DNA of 64,000 nt from Chitinophagaceae bacterium (GTDB lineage Bacteria; Bacteroidota; Bacteroidia; Chitinophagales; Chitinophagaceae): positions 62,001 through 126,000 of the forward strand of contig JADJYK010000025.1 in the NCBI GenBank assembly GCA_016719815.1, in the 5' to 3' direction. The first letter of the stretch is position 1; each line of letters begins with the position of its first letter. The notes under the pieces are model-generated. The model saw only the letters and a list, made by a program, of their open reading frames with translations, was not told the DNA's origin and did not search any database. The position numbers were made by a program, and so were the translations under genes. Shown one piece after another: positions 26,299-35,218 of the stretch.

Positions 26299-27632
26299 TA
26301 TGTTTTCGGGAACCTCTTTGTCTATCACATGACGTACAACGTCGCCGAGTTTCTGTTTAACTATTTTCCATGCCGGCTCCAGTATACCTTCATATTTTTC
26401 ATGTAGCAGTCAAAGCCATGAGCATCGAGAGGAGATAAATAACGTTGGCCGCACGGATATTCCGGTCCGCTTAAAATCCTGTACTCAACATTAGGATTTT
26501 GTTTTTTCCCTGCGATTAAACTATTGTTTACATAATCTAAAAAAGCTTTTTCATATTCCTTGTTGTAGCTAATGCCGCTTTTGATCAACTTCAATGCAGA
26601 CGACCCGTCAGGTACTAAATCACTGGGGTTTATCCAAACAACAATTTTCTTAACTCCATGTTTTTTTATTAGTTCATCATAGCCATCATTATTCATTAAA
26701 GAACGATCTCCACCAATTATATTTAATTCATCCACTTTTATATGTTCGGCCCTGATTAAGGCTTCTGTTATTGTTGCTCCGTTGCTATGTGCAATTAATT
26801 TTTTAAAGTGGGTGCCATTAATTCTGCGGACAAGATTTTGACCATATTCAGTCGATAAGGTATAATTACCAATTTGCCAGGAATCTCTCAGTCCTCTGTA
26901 CAGTTCGAAAGCTGTCACCTTATCAGTTCCTGCAAAAAACTCTCCTTCATGATATGCCTTACCAGAAAATGGACTCTTGAGCAGGCTGGTATCCTGTAAA
27001 TAAACCGATTCCTCATTAAACAGTCCCAGCATAAATCCATCTTCAACGGTTTTTCTTTTATTAAACCCTAATGGAGGAACAACGGATTTTATTGCTTCAA
27101 GCCGTTCAAGCTGTGATTTGTATTTCTTTTTATCCTCAAAAATAGTTTTTTCTACCTGTTTCCTTATTTCACTGCTAACAGCATTATTATTGTTTACCGG
27201 TTCGGGCTTAGTTGGCTTTATGGGCTTGGGCTTTGGAGAAGGTTTTGATGTAGTCACCCTTACATTTTTTTCTTTTAGCTCTTTAATTTTTCTGAGTAAA
27301 CTTTCATCGTTAGGGTCATACCAATATGCCTTTCTGTAATAAGCAATCGCTTTTTTGTAATCACCTTTTTTATAATTGTCATTAGCTTTTGAAATAAAAG
27401 TTTTGGCCTTATTCCGTCTTTGCTCTCCTGTGTTTGGACCTGTTCTTGTATTAGCGCCGTCACTTTCACATTTATGTTGATACAGCATACTATATGGAAA
27501 GGTTTTACCACAACTCATACACTGAATACCTGTTGGCATTGGCACATCCTGTGCAAATAATGGATTAACACAACACAAAACCATGAATAACACAAATATG
27601 GCCTGACTTAATATTGCAGATTTTTTTTTCAT
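26287..27632 (-). CDS. Secreted zinc-knuckle/TPR/lipase-like protein (frameshifted end)
   Basis: Domains in order: signal peptide (1-27), a Cys/His knuckle CMSCGKTFPYSMLYQHKC (38-55), a TPR-like helix pair (DNYKKGDYKKAIAYYRKAYWYDPN), a Lys/Pro-rich linker with repeated KP, then an alpha/beta region. The last has LIAHSNGATI (Ser in a GxSxG-like elbow), VVWINPSD and LDAHGFD, which could supply a Ser-Asp-His triad. The open frame ends at 26361. A T run at 26395-26399, one base short on the minus strand, would instead give GILEPAWKIVKQKLGDVV... and a stop at 26287-26289. I do not know this combination as a named family; it may act on lipids or cell-wall esters outside the cytoplasm. Confidence 0.6.
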
Positions 27633-27651
27633 GATTCAGGGTTTATTTTTT

Positions 27652-28143
27652 TTAAAAACAAATACTGAGGCCGGCATAATTCATCCAGTAAAACCGGTCA
27701 TCGGGCCATAAATTGTAAAAAGGCTTAGTCCCTGCTGAAAATGCTACCGGCCTGAAAGTTAGCTGCAGCCCAATTACACCATTTAATCCGCCAATAGTTT
27801 TTTTATGCTCAGCACCATCATTCCAGTGGCTGCTGCTGTATGAACCTGCATGTGCGCCGAGGCCAATATAAAAATCAAGCGGGTAAAAAATTGGTTTGTG
27901 CAGTTCTGACATCAAGGAACCGATAAAATAATCATTTCCTTTAGACCCGGTAATAACAGTGTGCAGGTACTTTTGATTCAGAATTTTTATCGATAATTCA
28001 TACACAACCGAGTCGGCATTGGGAGCTTTGTCGAACTTGATTTTTCCGGTTGTTCCTACGTTTACGCCAACAGCAAACCGGTATTGAGCTTTACTGCTTA
28101 TGCATACAAGCAATGCAAAGCCAGCAATGATAAGTGGCTTCAT
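27652..28143 (-). CDS. Secreted hypothetical protein, possible small outer-membrane barrel
   Basis: A 163-residue protein with signal peptide MKPLIIAGFALLVCISSKAQ. The mature part starts YRFAVGVNVGTTG and has alternating hydrophobic strands (FYIGLGAHAG, GVIGLQLTFRPVAF), as in small beta-barrels. It is 20 bp upstream of the zinc-knuckle/TPR gene on the same strand, so the two are probably cotranscribed and may work together. Confidence 0.6.
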   Translation of the reverse strand: MKPLIIAGFALLVCISSKAQYRFAVGVNVGTTGKIKFDKAPNADSVVYELSIKILNQKYLHTVITGSKGNDYFIGSLMSELHKPIFYPLDFYIGLGAHAGSYSSSHWNDGAEHKKTIGGLNGVIGLQLTFRPVAFSAGTKPFYNLWPDDRFYWMNYAGLSICF

Positions 28144-28249
28144 ATTAATGAATTGAATGACCTTGTATGAAGTTAAAAATAAAAAAATGGCATTTTGTCA
28201 CAGAGTTGTAACTTTTGTTTCAACCCATTAATACACATTGCGTTACTTT

Positions 28250-28663
28250 TCAGTATCCCTCCACTTCAACAATACTCCCATAATCAACCAGCAGTTCTTC
28301 GCCGGCTTTAATTTCACGGAGGGCTTCAAAGTATTCACCATCATTTATTGATACAACATTTGGATCACCGGAGTGATTAAGATATAAAACCAAATCCATC
28401 AACTTAAACCCATAATCGGGCACAAAGTAATTTTCTTCATCGTAAAGACAATAAGTTTCAATAAGATTTCGGCTATGTTCAGGAAGCTGCCCGACTTCCT
28501 CAAACGACAGTTTAATCCACTCACCAATACCCTGAGAAAAAATTGTGCGGCAGGCTTTGGGAATATCTCTTATCGCAAATACACCTATACCATGCACAGT
28601 TGATGGTTTCAGCATTACATACGTGTCAGTCTGCAATTGATTAAGGAGTTCTTCTTTGTTCAT
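28250..28663 (-). CDS. SET domain-containing protein
   Basis: A 137-residue protein made of a short SET domain. The hallmarks are STVHGIGVFA near residue 22, NHSGDPNV near 94 (the NHSCxPN motif with Gly for Cys) and GEELLVDYG near 122 (GEELxxDY). SET proteins transfer methyl groups from S-adenosylmethionine to lysine. No pre- or post-SET zinc clusters are present, as is usual in bacterial forms. The target is unknown. It lies between lysS and the small barrel gene, with a terminator separating it from lysS. Confidence 0.85.
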   Translation of the reverse strand: MNKEELLNQLQTDTYVMLKPSTVHGIGVFAIRDIPKACRTIFSQGIGEWIKLSFEEVGQLPEHSRNLIETYCLYDEENYFVPDYGFKLMDLVLYLNHSGDPNVVSINDGEYFEALREIKAGEELLVDYGSIVEVEGY

Positions 28664-28674
28664 GGCGACAATTT

Positions 28675-28704
28675 AAAAAAGCCCGCAATTGAATTTACGG
28701 GCTT
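28675..28704 (-). terminator. Rho-independent terminator after lysS
   Basis: On the minus strand AAGCCCG pairs with CGGGCTT around an AT-rich loop and is followed by a run of T. It lies just upstream of the SET gene start codon and about 85 bp past the lysS stop. Confidence 0.7.
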
Positions 28705-28788
28705 GATTATTCGTTTTCTTCTTATGTTTCTTCATCTCTTTTCTCCGGCCGCATTTATTCGCAATAACGCAAAATAAAAATTTTGTGT

Positions 28789-29997
28789 TCATGAATGCTC
28801 CTGCTCCGCTTCCTGCCTTTGCTCCGGTCGCATTTGAGGAAAAAGTAAAACATCCTGTATTGAGGGATTGTTGGTAAGCAGCATACACAACCTGTCTATT
28901 CCAAAACCAATACCCGACGTTGGCGGCATACCATATTCCAATGCACGGAGAAAATCATAATCAATAAACATTGCTTCATCATCGCCCCTCTCCATCAGTT
29001 TTATTTGTTCTTCAAAACGTTCCCGCTGGTCAATCGGGTCATTCAGTTCGCTGTAAGCATTGGCGATTTCTTTACCATTAATCATCAGCTCAAAGCGTTC
29101 CACAAGTCCGTGTTTATCCCGGTGCTTCTTTGTAAGCGGACTCATCTCAACCGGGTAATCGATAATGAATGTAGGCTGTAAGTAATTATCTTCACACTTT
29201 TCACCGAAAATTACATCAATCAGCTTGCCCTTACCCATCGTATTGTCCACATGAATATTCAATTGCCTGCAAACAGAACGAAGTTGTTCTTCATTCATTT
29301 TGCTTACATCAATACCTGTATGCTCCTGTATAGCATCGAAAATACTGATGCGCTTAAACGGAGCTTTGAACGACAGGATATTACCGCCCACCTGCACATC
29401 TGTGGTGCCGCATACATCGAGTGCAGCTTTTTCCAGCAGTTGCTCGGTAGTTTCCATCATCCAGAAATAATCCTTGTAGGCAGTATAAAACTCCAGGATG
29501 GTAAACTCGGGATTATGTGTACGGTCCATCCCTTCGTTGCGGAAGTTGCGGCTGAATTCATATACCCAGTCAAAGCCACCTACAATCAATCTTTTCAAAT
29601 AAAGTTCATTGGCAATACGCAGGTACAGCGGTATATCAAGGGCATTGTGATGTGTTGTAAACGGTCTTGCGGCAGCACCTCCGGGTATGCTTTGCAAAAC
29701 AGGCGTATCAACTTCCAGGGCGCCTTTCTCATTCAGATATTCCCGAATGGAGTTGATAAGCTTCGTTCTTTTAATAAAGGTTTCTTTTACTGCCGGATTG
29801 ATAATCAAATCAGCATAGCGCTGGCGATATTTAAATTCAGGATCGGTTACTGCATCAAAGGTTTGCCCATCGGCTTCTTTTACAATCGGCAACGGGCGGA
29901 GCGATTTACTTAATAGTGTAAGTTCTTTTACATGTACCGATGTTTCTCCGGTTTTTGTAACAAACACATATCCCTTAATACCAATAATGTCGCCGAA
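28789..29997 (-). CDS. lysS: Lysyl-tRNA synthetase (class II), C-terminal catalytic part
   Basis: The class II aminoacyl-tRNA synthetase core is complete: motif 2 RNFRNEGMDRTHNPEFT, VDGKE-like INGKEIANAYSELNDP and motif 3 GIGFGIDRL. The start of this part (FVTKTGETSVHVKELTLL) joins the N-terminal anticodon-binding domain once the frame is repaired. The lesion is at 29996-29998: one T missing on the minus strand makes Leu-Leu-Asp-Phe-Gly-Asp into an early stop path. LysS is essential, so a true loss is unlikely. The enzyme attaches lysine to tRNA-Lys. Confidence 0.9.
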   Translation of the reverse strand, partial: FGDIIGIKGYVFVTKTGETSVHVKELTLLSKSLRPLPIVKEADGQTFDAVTDPEFKYRQRYADLIINPAVKETFIKRTKLINSIREYLNEKGALEVDTPVLQSIPGGAAARPFTTHHNALDIPLYLRIANELYLKRLIVGGFDWVYEFSRNFRNEGMDRTHNPEFTILEFYTAYKDYFWMMETTEQLLEKAALDVCGTTDVQVGGNILSFKAPFKRISIFDAIQEHTGIDVSKMNEEQLRSVCRQLNIHVDNTMGKGKLIDVIFGEKCEDNYLQPTFIIDYPVEMSPLTKKHRDKHGLVERFELMINGKEIANAYSELNDPIDQRERFEEQIKLMERGDDEAMFIDYDFLRALEYGMPPTSGIGFGIDRLCMLLTNNPSIQDVLLFPQMRPEQRQEAEQEHS

Positions 29998-30329
29998 TCC
30001 AACAGCTTTTTCCAGACTATATCATACAGTGATTTATCTTCTCCCGGACAAATATCATCCCGTTTTATATAAAGTTGAATTCTTCCATATGAATCCTGAA
30101 TGACAGCAAAATTGGCCTTACCCATATCCCGCACACTCATAATACGGCCAGCCAGGCACACATCAGCAAATTGTACTTTATTTTCTTCTTTGTACTCTTT
30201 CTTTATTTGAGTTGAATAGCTGTTTACGGGATACAGTGGAGCCGGGTATGGCTCAATTCCCATTATTATTAATTCGGCCAGTTTTTCCCGGCGCAGTTGT
30301 TCCTGTTCAGACAAATGTGTTGTGCTCAT
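29998..30329 (-). CDS. lysS: Lysyl-tRNA synthetase, N-terminal anticodon-binding part
   Basis: The protein begins MSTTHLSEQEQLRREKLAEL, followed by an OB-fold (ADVCLAGRIMSVRDMGKANFAVIQDSYGRIQLYIKRDD) that recognises the lysine anticodon. The literal frame runs out of phase to 29928. The start at 30329 is chosen for similarity to other LysRS N-termini; ATGs at 30350 and 30371 are also in frame. Confidence 0.85.
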
Positions 30330-30451
30330 TTTTTCAAAGTTATTTTTCATTCCCTCGGAGAAGGCGGGCAAAGTTACTGTTTAGCAGCAAGCATACAAAG
30401 CAAAAGCCCTCCGCGATGCGAAGGGCCGGGTGTAAGTATTTATCAAAAGAA

Positions 30452-31078
30452 TTAGTTCTTAAACAGGTAGCCGATTTTGATACCAACGCTTGCATTATTA
30501 TATTTTGTATCGCCTCCACCAGGATGCTGATTTCTGAGGCCATAAGTATAGTTAACGGCAAGCAGCCAGCCCATTTTGTCGCGGTAACCAATAATACCAT
30601 TTGCTCCAAGATCCAGTCTTCTGTAATCGTTAATAGCTTCATCGCCAAAAGTCAGTGCCTTTTCGGAAGTGCCTTCGTTGTTTTCAACTACTTTCTTAGA
30701 AGGTACTGCATATGAAGCTGCGGGGCCAAGACCTACAAAAAAACCACCGTTTTTCTTATTGGTATTAAACAGAAAATTTGCTTGCAATTCTGCATAGCGA
30801 AGAGCCCAGCTTGTTTTTTCTGCCTGATAATTAGTCCATACTGTTCCTTTCTGCACATATTGCAATGTTGGTTGGAAACTGAATGCGCCGGTACAAATAG
30901 GTGCATCCAAAATCATTCCCAGCGATAATCCTCTTTTTGCATCGGTTTTATCATTGCCCTCTACGTTGTCATAGATATTTGAATAGGTAAGACCTGTAGT
31001 AATACCAACTCTGGCTTTTTGAGCCTGCGCAGCAGTGAGGAAAAAGACAGCAGAAAGAATAAAAATTGTTTTTTTCAT
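30452..31078 (-). CDS. Porin-family outer-membrane beta-barrel protein
   Basis: A 208-residue protein with signal peptide MKKTIFILSAVFFLTAAQAQ, then KARVGITTGLTYSNIY and a regular series of amphipathic strands ending in GIKIGYLFKN. This is the small eight-stranded PorT/OmpA-like barrel family common in Bacteroidota. Function is unknown. It lies 122 bp downstream of the divergent-spacer region and is transcribed toward lysS. Confidence 0.72.
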   Translation of the reverse strand: MKKTIFILSAVFFLTAAQAQKARVGITTGLTYSNIYDNVEGNDKTDAKRGLSLGMILDAPICTGAFSFQPTLQYVQKGTVWTNYQAEKTSWALRYAELQANFLFNTNKKNGGFFVGLGPAASYAVPSKKVVENNEGTSEKALTFGDEAINDYRRLDLGANGIIGYRDKMGWLLAVNYTYGLRNQHPGGGDTKYNNASVGIKIGYLFKN

Positions 31079-31305
31079 ATCAGTTGTTTTGGGTTTGCCT
31101 ACTCATTTCGCTTTTCGGCTTGGGCGTCCCGCCACAGGGGATGTAAATTTTAAGCAACTTACGGCAATACCGTAACTTTTCAAAATCGTTGCAAATGTAC
31201 ATTTTAAAACATAAAAATAAAATCCTGTGGCCCGTATTTGGCAGTATTTGCCGTTTCAATACCCCCTTTGGTCTGTTTTAAATAGCTTATAAGGCAAAAC
31301 TGGTT

Positions 31306-31313
31306 TAATTTTG
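31306..31313 (+). promoter_or_regulatory. Bacteroidota -7 promoter element for the DUF4197 gene
   Basis: TAATTTTG matches TAnnTTTG, 63 bp before the DUF4197 start codon. I see no clear -33 TTG partner. Otherwise the roughly 300-bp spacer between 31079 and 31376 shows nothing I can name. Confidence 0.4.
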
Positions 31314-31376
31314 ATAAAATGTCTTAAAAAGCAACTTTTTGTGGCATTTTATTATCTCATTATCAAACTAAAAAAG

Positions 31377-32087
31377 ATGAAAAGGTTATTTTATACGTTG
31401 ATTTTGGCTTCCGGGCTTAGCAGTTGTACAGAAATCCTGAATTTGCCAACCGTTTTAGGCTCCGGAGGTGGTGTTACTGAAGCAGAGGCCGGCGAAGGTA
31501 TAAAAGAAGCCCTGAGCCAGGGCCTGGTGAAGGCGGTCCTTCAATTGAATAAAGAAGATGGTTTCTTTAAAGATGCTTTTTATAAAATATTAATGCCCCC
31601 TGATGCAAAAAAAATCGAAAACACCCTTCGTGACCTTGGCATGAACAAAATGGTGGATAAGGCAATCCTGCAAATAAACCGTGCCGCAGAAGATGCCGCC
31701 GGTTATGCTAAACCCATTTTTGTTGATGCAATTAAGAGTATGACATTAAGCGATGCCATCGGCCTGGTTAAGAATGGAGATACCAGCGCTACACATTTTT
31801 TCAGGGTTAAAACAACTGACAAACTTATTGCAGCATTCAGCCCTGTAATTAAAACATCATTAGACAAGCTGGATGCAACAAAATACTATTCCGATGTGGT
31901 AAACACTTACAATAATTTTCCCACTACTTTTAAAAAAATAAATCCCGACCTTCCTTCTTTTGTTACAGAAAAAGCAACTACTGCTCTTTTCGACATGGTG
32001 GCAAAAGAAGAACTAAACATACGTCAGAATATTGCAGCAAGAACTACTGACTTGCTGAAAAAAGTATTCGGAGCAAAATGGGAATAG
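31377..32087 (+). CDS. DUF4197 family lipoprotein
   Basis: A 236-residue protein starting MKRLFYTLILASGLSSC, a lipoprotein signal with the lipobox ending LSSC. The body (GIKEALSQGLVKAV, RDLGMNKMVDKAILQINRAAEDAAGYAKPIF, MTLSDAIGLVKNGDTSATHFF) matches DUF4197, a helical family found widely in Gram-negative bacteria with no known function. The start at 31377 is preferred over 31311 because it creates the lipoprotein signal. A hairpin and short T run follow the stop. Confidence 0.82.
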   Translation: MKRLFYTLILASGLSSCTEILNLPTVLGSGGGVTEAEAGEGIKEALSQGLVKAVLQLNKEDGFFKDAFYKILMPPDAKKIENTLRDLGMNKMVDKAILQINRAAEDAAGYAKPIFVDAIKSMTLSDAIGLVKNGDTSATHFFRVKTTDKLIAAFSPVIKTSLDKLDATKYYSDVVNTYNNFPTTFKKINPDLPSFVTEKATTALFDMVAKEELNIRQNIAARTTDLLKKVFGAKWE

Positions 32088-32110
32088 AGGGCTAATAATA
32101 ACTTTCGGAA

Positions 32111-32145
32111 ACAAAGCATCGGTTTGAACCGGTACTTTGTCTTTT
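32111..32145 (+). terminator. Probable terminator after the DUF4197 gene
   Basis: The stem ACAAAG...CGGTT pairs with AACCG...CTTTGT, with small internal mismatches, and CTTTT follows. It ends 6 bp before the next start codon, so it may also regulate read-through. Confidence 0.45.
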
Positions 32146-32151
32146 AACACC

Positions 32152-32457
32152 ATGAGATTACCTTTTTTATCGGCAATATTTTGTGTTTCATTCTTATTAT
32201 CATGCAGCAAACAAAATGAGTACCAGGCAAGCGGAACACTAACAGGCCCCGATCTGGCGTTTTGCGGTTGTTGCGGAGGAGTGGTTCTTACAATTGACAA
32301 TCAACCTGGAAATTACCGGGTTGACAGTCTGCCATTCTTAAGTCAGCAGCAATTATATAACCTGAGTTTTCCCAGGCAAATAAAATTTGATTTCACCATT
32401 GACAGAAGTTGTGGTGGTATTGAGTATTTAAAGATGAGCCGCTATATTATGGAGTAA
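32152..32457 (+). CDS. Small cysteine-rich lipoprotein, unknown function
   Basis: A 101-residue protein beginning MRLPFLSAIFCVSFLLSC, with lipobox LLSC. The mature part holds an FCGCCGG cluster and a later Cys (RSCGG). I do not recognise a family. The cluster might bind metal or form disulfides in the periplasm. It follows the DUF4197 lipoprotein and converges on the flavin-reductase gene. Confidence 0.55.
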   Translation: MRLPFLSAIFCVSFLLSCSKQNEYQASGTLTGPDLAFCGCCGGVVLTIDNQPGNYRVDSLPFLSQQQLYNLSFPRQIKFDFTIDRSCGGIEYLKMSRYIME

Positions 32458-32467
32458 CGACCCTATG

Positions 32468-33349
32468 TTATCCACCGGCTAATAATACCTGCCACGCATC
32501 ACCCGGTTTCCCTTCTTCTAACAGTCTTTTTGCATAAACGTGTAACTCTCTCTCCATCTCATCAGGACTGATACTGAAGTATTGAATAATCTGTTTCAGC
32601 CCGGCATCATCATAAGCGGGATTGATTGCAGGGAGCTCTGTTACGTTTGCAAGTTGACCTAACTCATTTCCGGTTAGTATAGCACTATTCCTGATACTTG
32701 CCGGCAGGGCATCCACACCAATACCTAATTGCTGGTTGGGTTTTTCCACCTGGAAAAGATTATTCTCGTTTACGACACAATACCAATCGCCACCAAGCCG
32801 TGCCACATGATTAATTTTTCGCTGGTCAATTTTTTTATCTGCATCCAGCAACGAATCATCTATATGCATACACAGCACTTCACATATCACCAAATTACCC
32901 GCACCGCCTGTTGTGCCCAGTGGTTTTACCTCCAGCACTTTGCACTCCATTGTTATTTTACTTTCCTTTACCAATGGAGGTTTAACTATTGTTGCAGATT
33001 GCTCCGTAAACCCCGTTTTTACAAATTCATTTACATCCGCAGGGTATTCACAACTGGCCAATGATTGCTGTTGCACCATGTCATACGTAACAATATTGAT
33101 TACCACTTCAGGTACAGCCATTATATTTTCAAGGGTATGCTTTATTGTATTATCCCTCACTCTTCTGGCCGGTGAAAAAATCAGTATCGGCGGGTTGGAT
33201 GAAAAAAGGTTGAAGAAACTAAAAGGGCTCAGGTTTACGTTTCCATCTTTATCAATCGTGGAAGCAAAGCAGATTGGCCGTGGTGCCACAGCATGCTGCA
33301 AATAATATTGTTTTTCGGCCGGTTTTATTGAAGAGAAATCAATAATCAT
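32468..33349 (-). CDS. Flavin reductase family protein (FMN-binding split barrel)
   Basis: A 293-residue protein. APRPICFASTIDKDGNVNLSPFSFFNLFSSNPPI is the family's FMN-binding start, and NIVTYDMVQQ plus CKVLEVKPLG follow in the usual order. Such proteins bind FMN and serve as NAD(P)H-flavin reductases or partners of oxygenases. The gene overlaps the upstream FAA hydrolase gene by 4 bp, so they are translationally coupled. This pairing suggests a role in aromatic amino acid (tyrosine) breakdown, but that is inference. Confidence 0.82.
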   Translation of the reverse strand: MIIDFSSIKPAEKQYYLQHAVAPRPICFASTIDKDGNVNLSPFSFFNLFSSNPPILIFSPARRVRDNTIKHTLENIMAVPEVVINIVTYDMVQQQSLASCEYPADVNEFVKTGFTEQSATIVKPPLVKESKITMECKVLEVKPLGTTGGAGNLVICEVLCMHIDDSLLDADKKIDQRKINHVARLGGDWYCVVNENNLFQVEKPNQQLGIGVDALPASIRNSAILTGNELGQLANVTELPAINPAYDDAGLKQIIQYFSISPDEMERELHVYAKRLLEEGKPGDAWQVLLAGG

Positions 33350-34350
33350 TTCTTTAGTTTTAGAATGCTCCAGTCGGTTTCTTCGGCCACGATGGTGTTG
33401 TTAAGTTTACCCAAACCATCTATTTCCATTTCCACCACATCACCCGGCTGCAACCATTGCTCTTCATAGTCCGGATTGTTCAGCTTCCCGGTTCCGTTCA
33501 GCTCCAGGAAACAACCTGTGCCCACTGTGCCGCTGCCTATCACATCTCCAGGGTACAGATCCACACCGTATGAAGCCCTTTCAATTATTTCGGCGAAGGT
33601 CCAATCCATATCGCCCAGGTTACCATCGCTTACCTGCTTGCCATTCACATGGCATTGCATACGCAAATTCCAGCTTTTGCCAGTATGATTCTCCTTTGCC
33701 GGAATTTCAACGTTTTCCAGTTCATCCAGTGTAACTAACCAGGGGCCTAATACCGTAGAAAAATCCTTACCCTTTGCCGGCCCCAGGTTCAACACCATTT
33801 CCTCCATCTGCAATCTTCTGGCACTCATATCATTCATTATCATCATCCCGCCTATATAATCATCTGCTTCTTCTGCTCTTATATTTCTGCCGTGTTTACA
33901 AATTACAATAGCCGCTTCCAATTCAAAATCCAGCTTTTCAAAATGGTCAGGCATGCAAAAAATATTACCCGGGCCTTGTATACTGTGGTGATTGGTAAAA
34001 TAAAAAATCGGGTATTGGTCAAACGCTGGTATCATCTCCACCTTACGGTTGCGCCGCGCAGCGGCCACATGCTGGCGGAAAGCATACCCGTCCCGGCAAC
34101 TGTTGGGAAAGGGAACAGGGGCCAGCAGTTCCAGTTCGCTTAGAGGAACCCCCTTGTTGCTTGTTCTTGTTCCTTCCCGCAACATCAGTTCACCAGCCTG
34201 TGCAAACGGGAACATGTCTTCCCAATAATTTAAAAACATATTCATACTGCCGGGTAAGTCCGGATGAAGCACATCCATATCATACACAAGATTGTTTATG
34301 AGCACTCCCAATTGCTCATGCCCTTCTTTCAGATAAGTAACCAGTTTCAT
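33346..34350 (-). CDS. Fumarylacetoacetate hydrolase family protein
   Basis: A 334-residue protein with the FAH fold: FELEAAIVICKHGRNI (metal-binding Glu residues), GGMMIMNDMSARRLQ, KGKDFSTVLGPWLV, and GDVIGSGTVGTGCFLELNG. These match the C-terminal catalytic domain of fumarylacetoacetases, which cleave C-C bonds in beta-diketo acids at the end of tyrosine catabolism. Length and sequence fit the Bacteroidota single-chain FAH relatives. It is translationally coupled to the flavin reductase gene downstream. Confidence 0.85.
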   Translation of the reverse strand: MKLVTYLKEGHEQLGVLINNLVYDMDVLHPDLPGSMNMFLNYWEDMFPFAQAGELMLREGTRTSNKGVPLSELELLAPVPFPNSCRDGYAFRQHVAAARRNRKVEMIPAFDQYPIFYFTNHHSIQGPGNIFCMPDHFEKLDFELEAAIVICKHGRNIRAEEADDYIGGMMIMNDMSARRLQMEEMVLNLGPAKGKDFSTVLGPWLVTLDELENVEIPAKENHTGKSWNLRMQCHVNGKQVSDGNLGDMDWTFAEIIERASYGVDLYPGDVIGSGTVGTGCFLELNGTGKLNNPDYEEQWLQPGDVVEMEIDGLGKLNNTIVAEETDWSILKLKK

Positions 34351-34426
34351 GTGTAAATTTTTATTTATGGTTTTGTCATAGTGTTAACCATAATTATTTT
34401 CGGCAAAGAACGGAAATCTTTTTTGT

Positions 34427-35188
34427 TTACACTCCCGCAATACGTCGTTTGTACTCGGCCAGTGCTTCTTCCAGTCTTTCTTTTGCAGTTGTATCTCCCG
34501 GAACATTGTGTGATGGATGAATATAAAGTTTTACACCCCTTTCAGCCAGTATTTCAGCGACAGTTGTTACTGTCATCCACACAGCGGTAATAAACCCAAT
34601 AGTGGAAACGGGGCCTACTTTGTCCAGATGATTTTTCAACGGTACACAGGCATCTTGAACAGGTACACAGGTATCAACAACAAGATCGGCCAGTTGAAAG
34701 ATTGTTTTCCCACTGCTATGCCTTGTTTTCTTGCCTTCTGCTTCTTTGGCTGAACCAAAAACAATAACTTTCATTCCTTTTTTCTTTGCTTCAATTGCTA
34801 CATCAATATTAACAGCATTGATACCTGTGTGGGAAAACAGCCACATACAATCCCGTGAATCAAAGTTGTAACCTTTCATTATTTCGTTGCCATATCCTTC
34901 CACTCTTTCCAGGAAAACAAAATTGTGCACACTCATGCCCCCAACAATATTGGTAAAAAAAGTAAGCGGCAATTCTATCATCGGGTGAAATCCCACAAAG
35001 CCCCCAATCCGGGGATACATTTCTTCGATGGGCAGTGTGGCGTGTCCGCAACCAAATGTGTGTACCCATCTTCCGGCCTCAATTGTGTCAGCCATAATGG
35101 TGGCCGCCTGCTGAATATTTTCCAGTTGAGTGTCTTCAATTTTATCCATTATGTTTCTTGCCTGCTGAAGCCATTTTTTTGCGAGCAT
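34427..35188 (-). CDS. SIS domain sugar isomerase-like protein (UPF0309 type)
   Basis: A 253-residue protein with a sugar isomerase (SIS) fold: VHTFGCGHATLPIEEMYPRIGG at the phosphosugar-binding start, then LFSHTGIN, and KVIVFGSAKEAEGK. The combination HSSGKTIFQLADLVVDTCVP marks the UPF0309 group. SIS domains bind phosphosugars. It lies 30 bp after the MFS transporter gene, in line with the ROK kinase, and together they look like a sugar or amino-sugar import and phosphorylation unit. Confidence 0.82.
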   Translation of the reverse strand: MLAKKWLQQARNIMDKIEDTQLENIQQAATIMADTIEAGRWVHTFGCGHATLPIEEMYPRIGGFVGFHPMIELPLTFFTNIVGGMSVHNFVFLERVEGYGNEIMKGYNFDSRDCMWLFSHTGINAVNIDVAIEAKKKGMKVIVFGSAKEAEGKKTRHSSGKTIFQLADLVVDTCVPVQDACVPLKNHLDKVGPVSTIGFITAVWMTVTTVAEILAERGVKLYIHPSHNVPGDTTAKERLEEALAEYKRRIAGV

Positions 35189-35218
35189 AGGTTTGTTTTT
35201 TATTGTAAGAAATTTAAA

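Noticed and set aside
28673..28888. Minus-strand frame overlapping the lysS 3' end and its terminator
   Set aside because: It crosses the end of lysS and a hairpin in another frame and has no start context.
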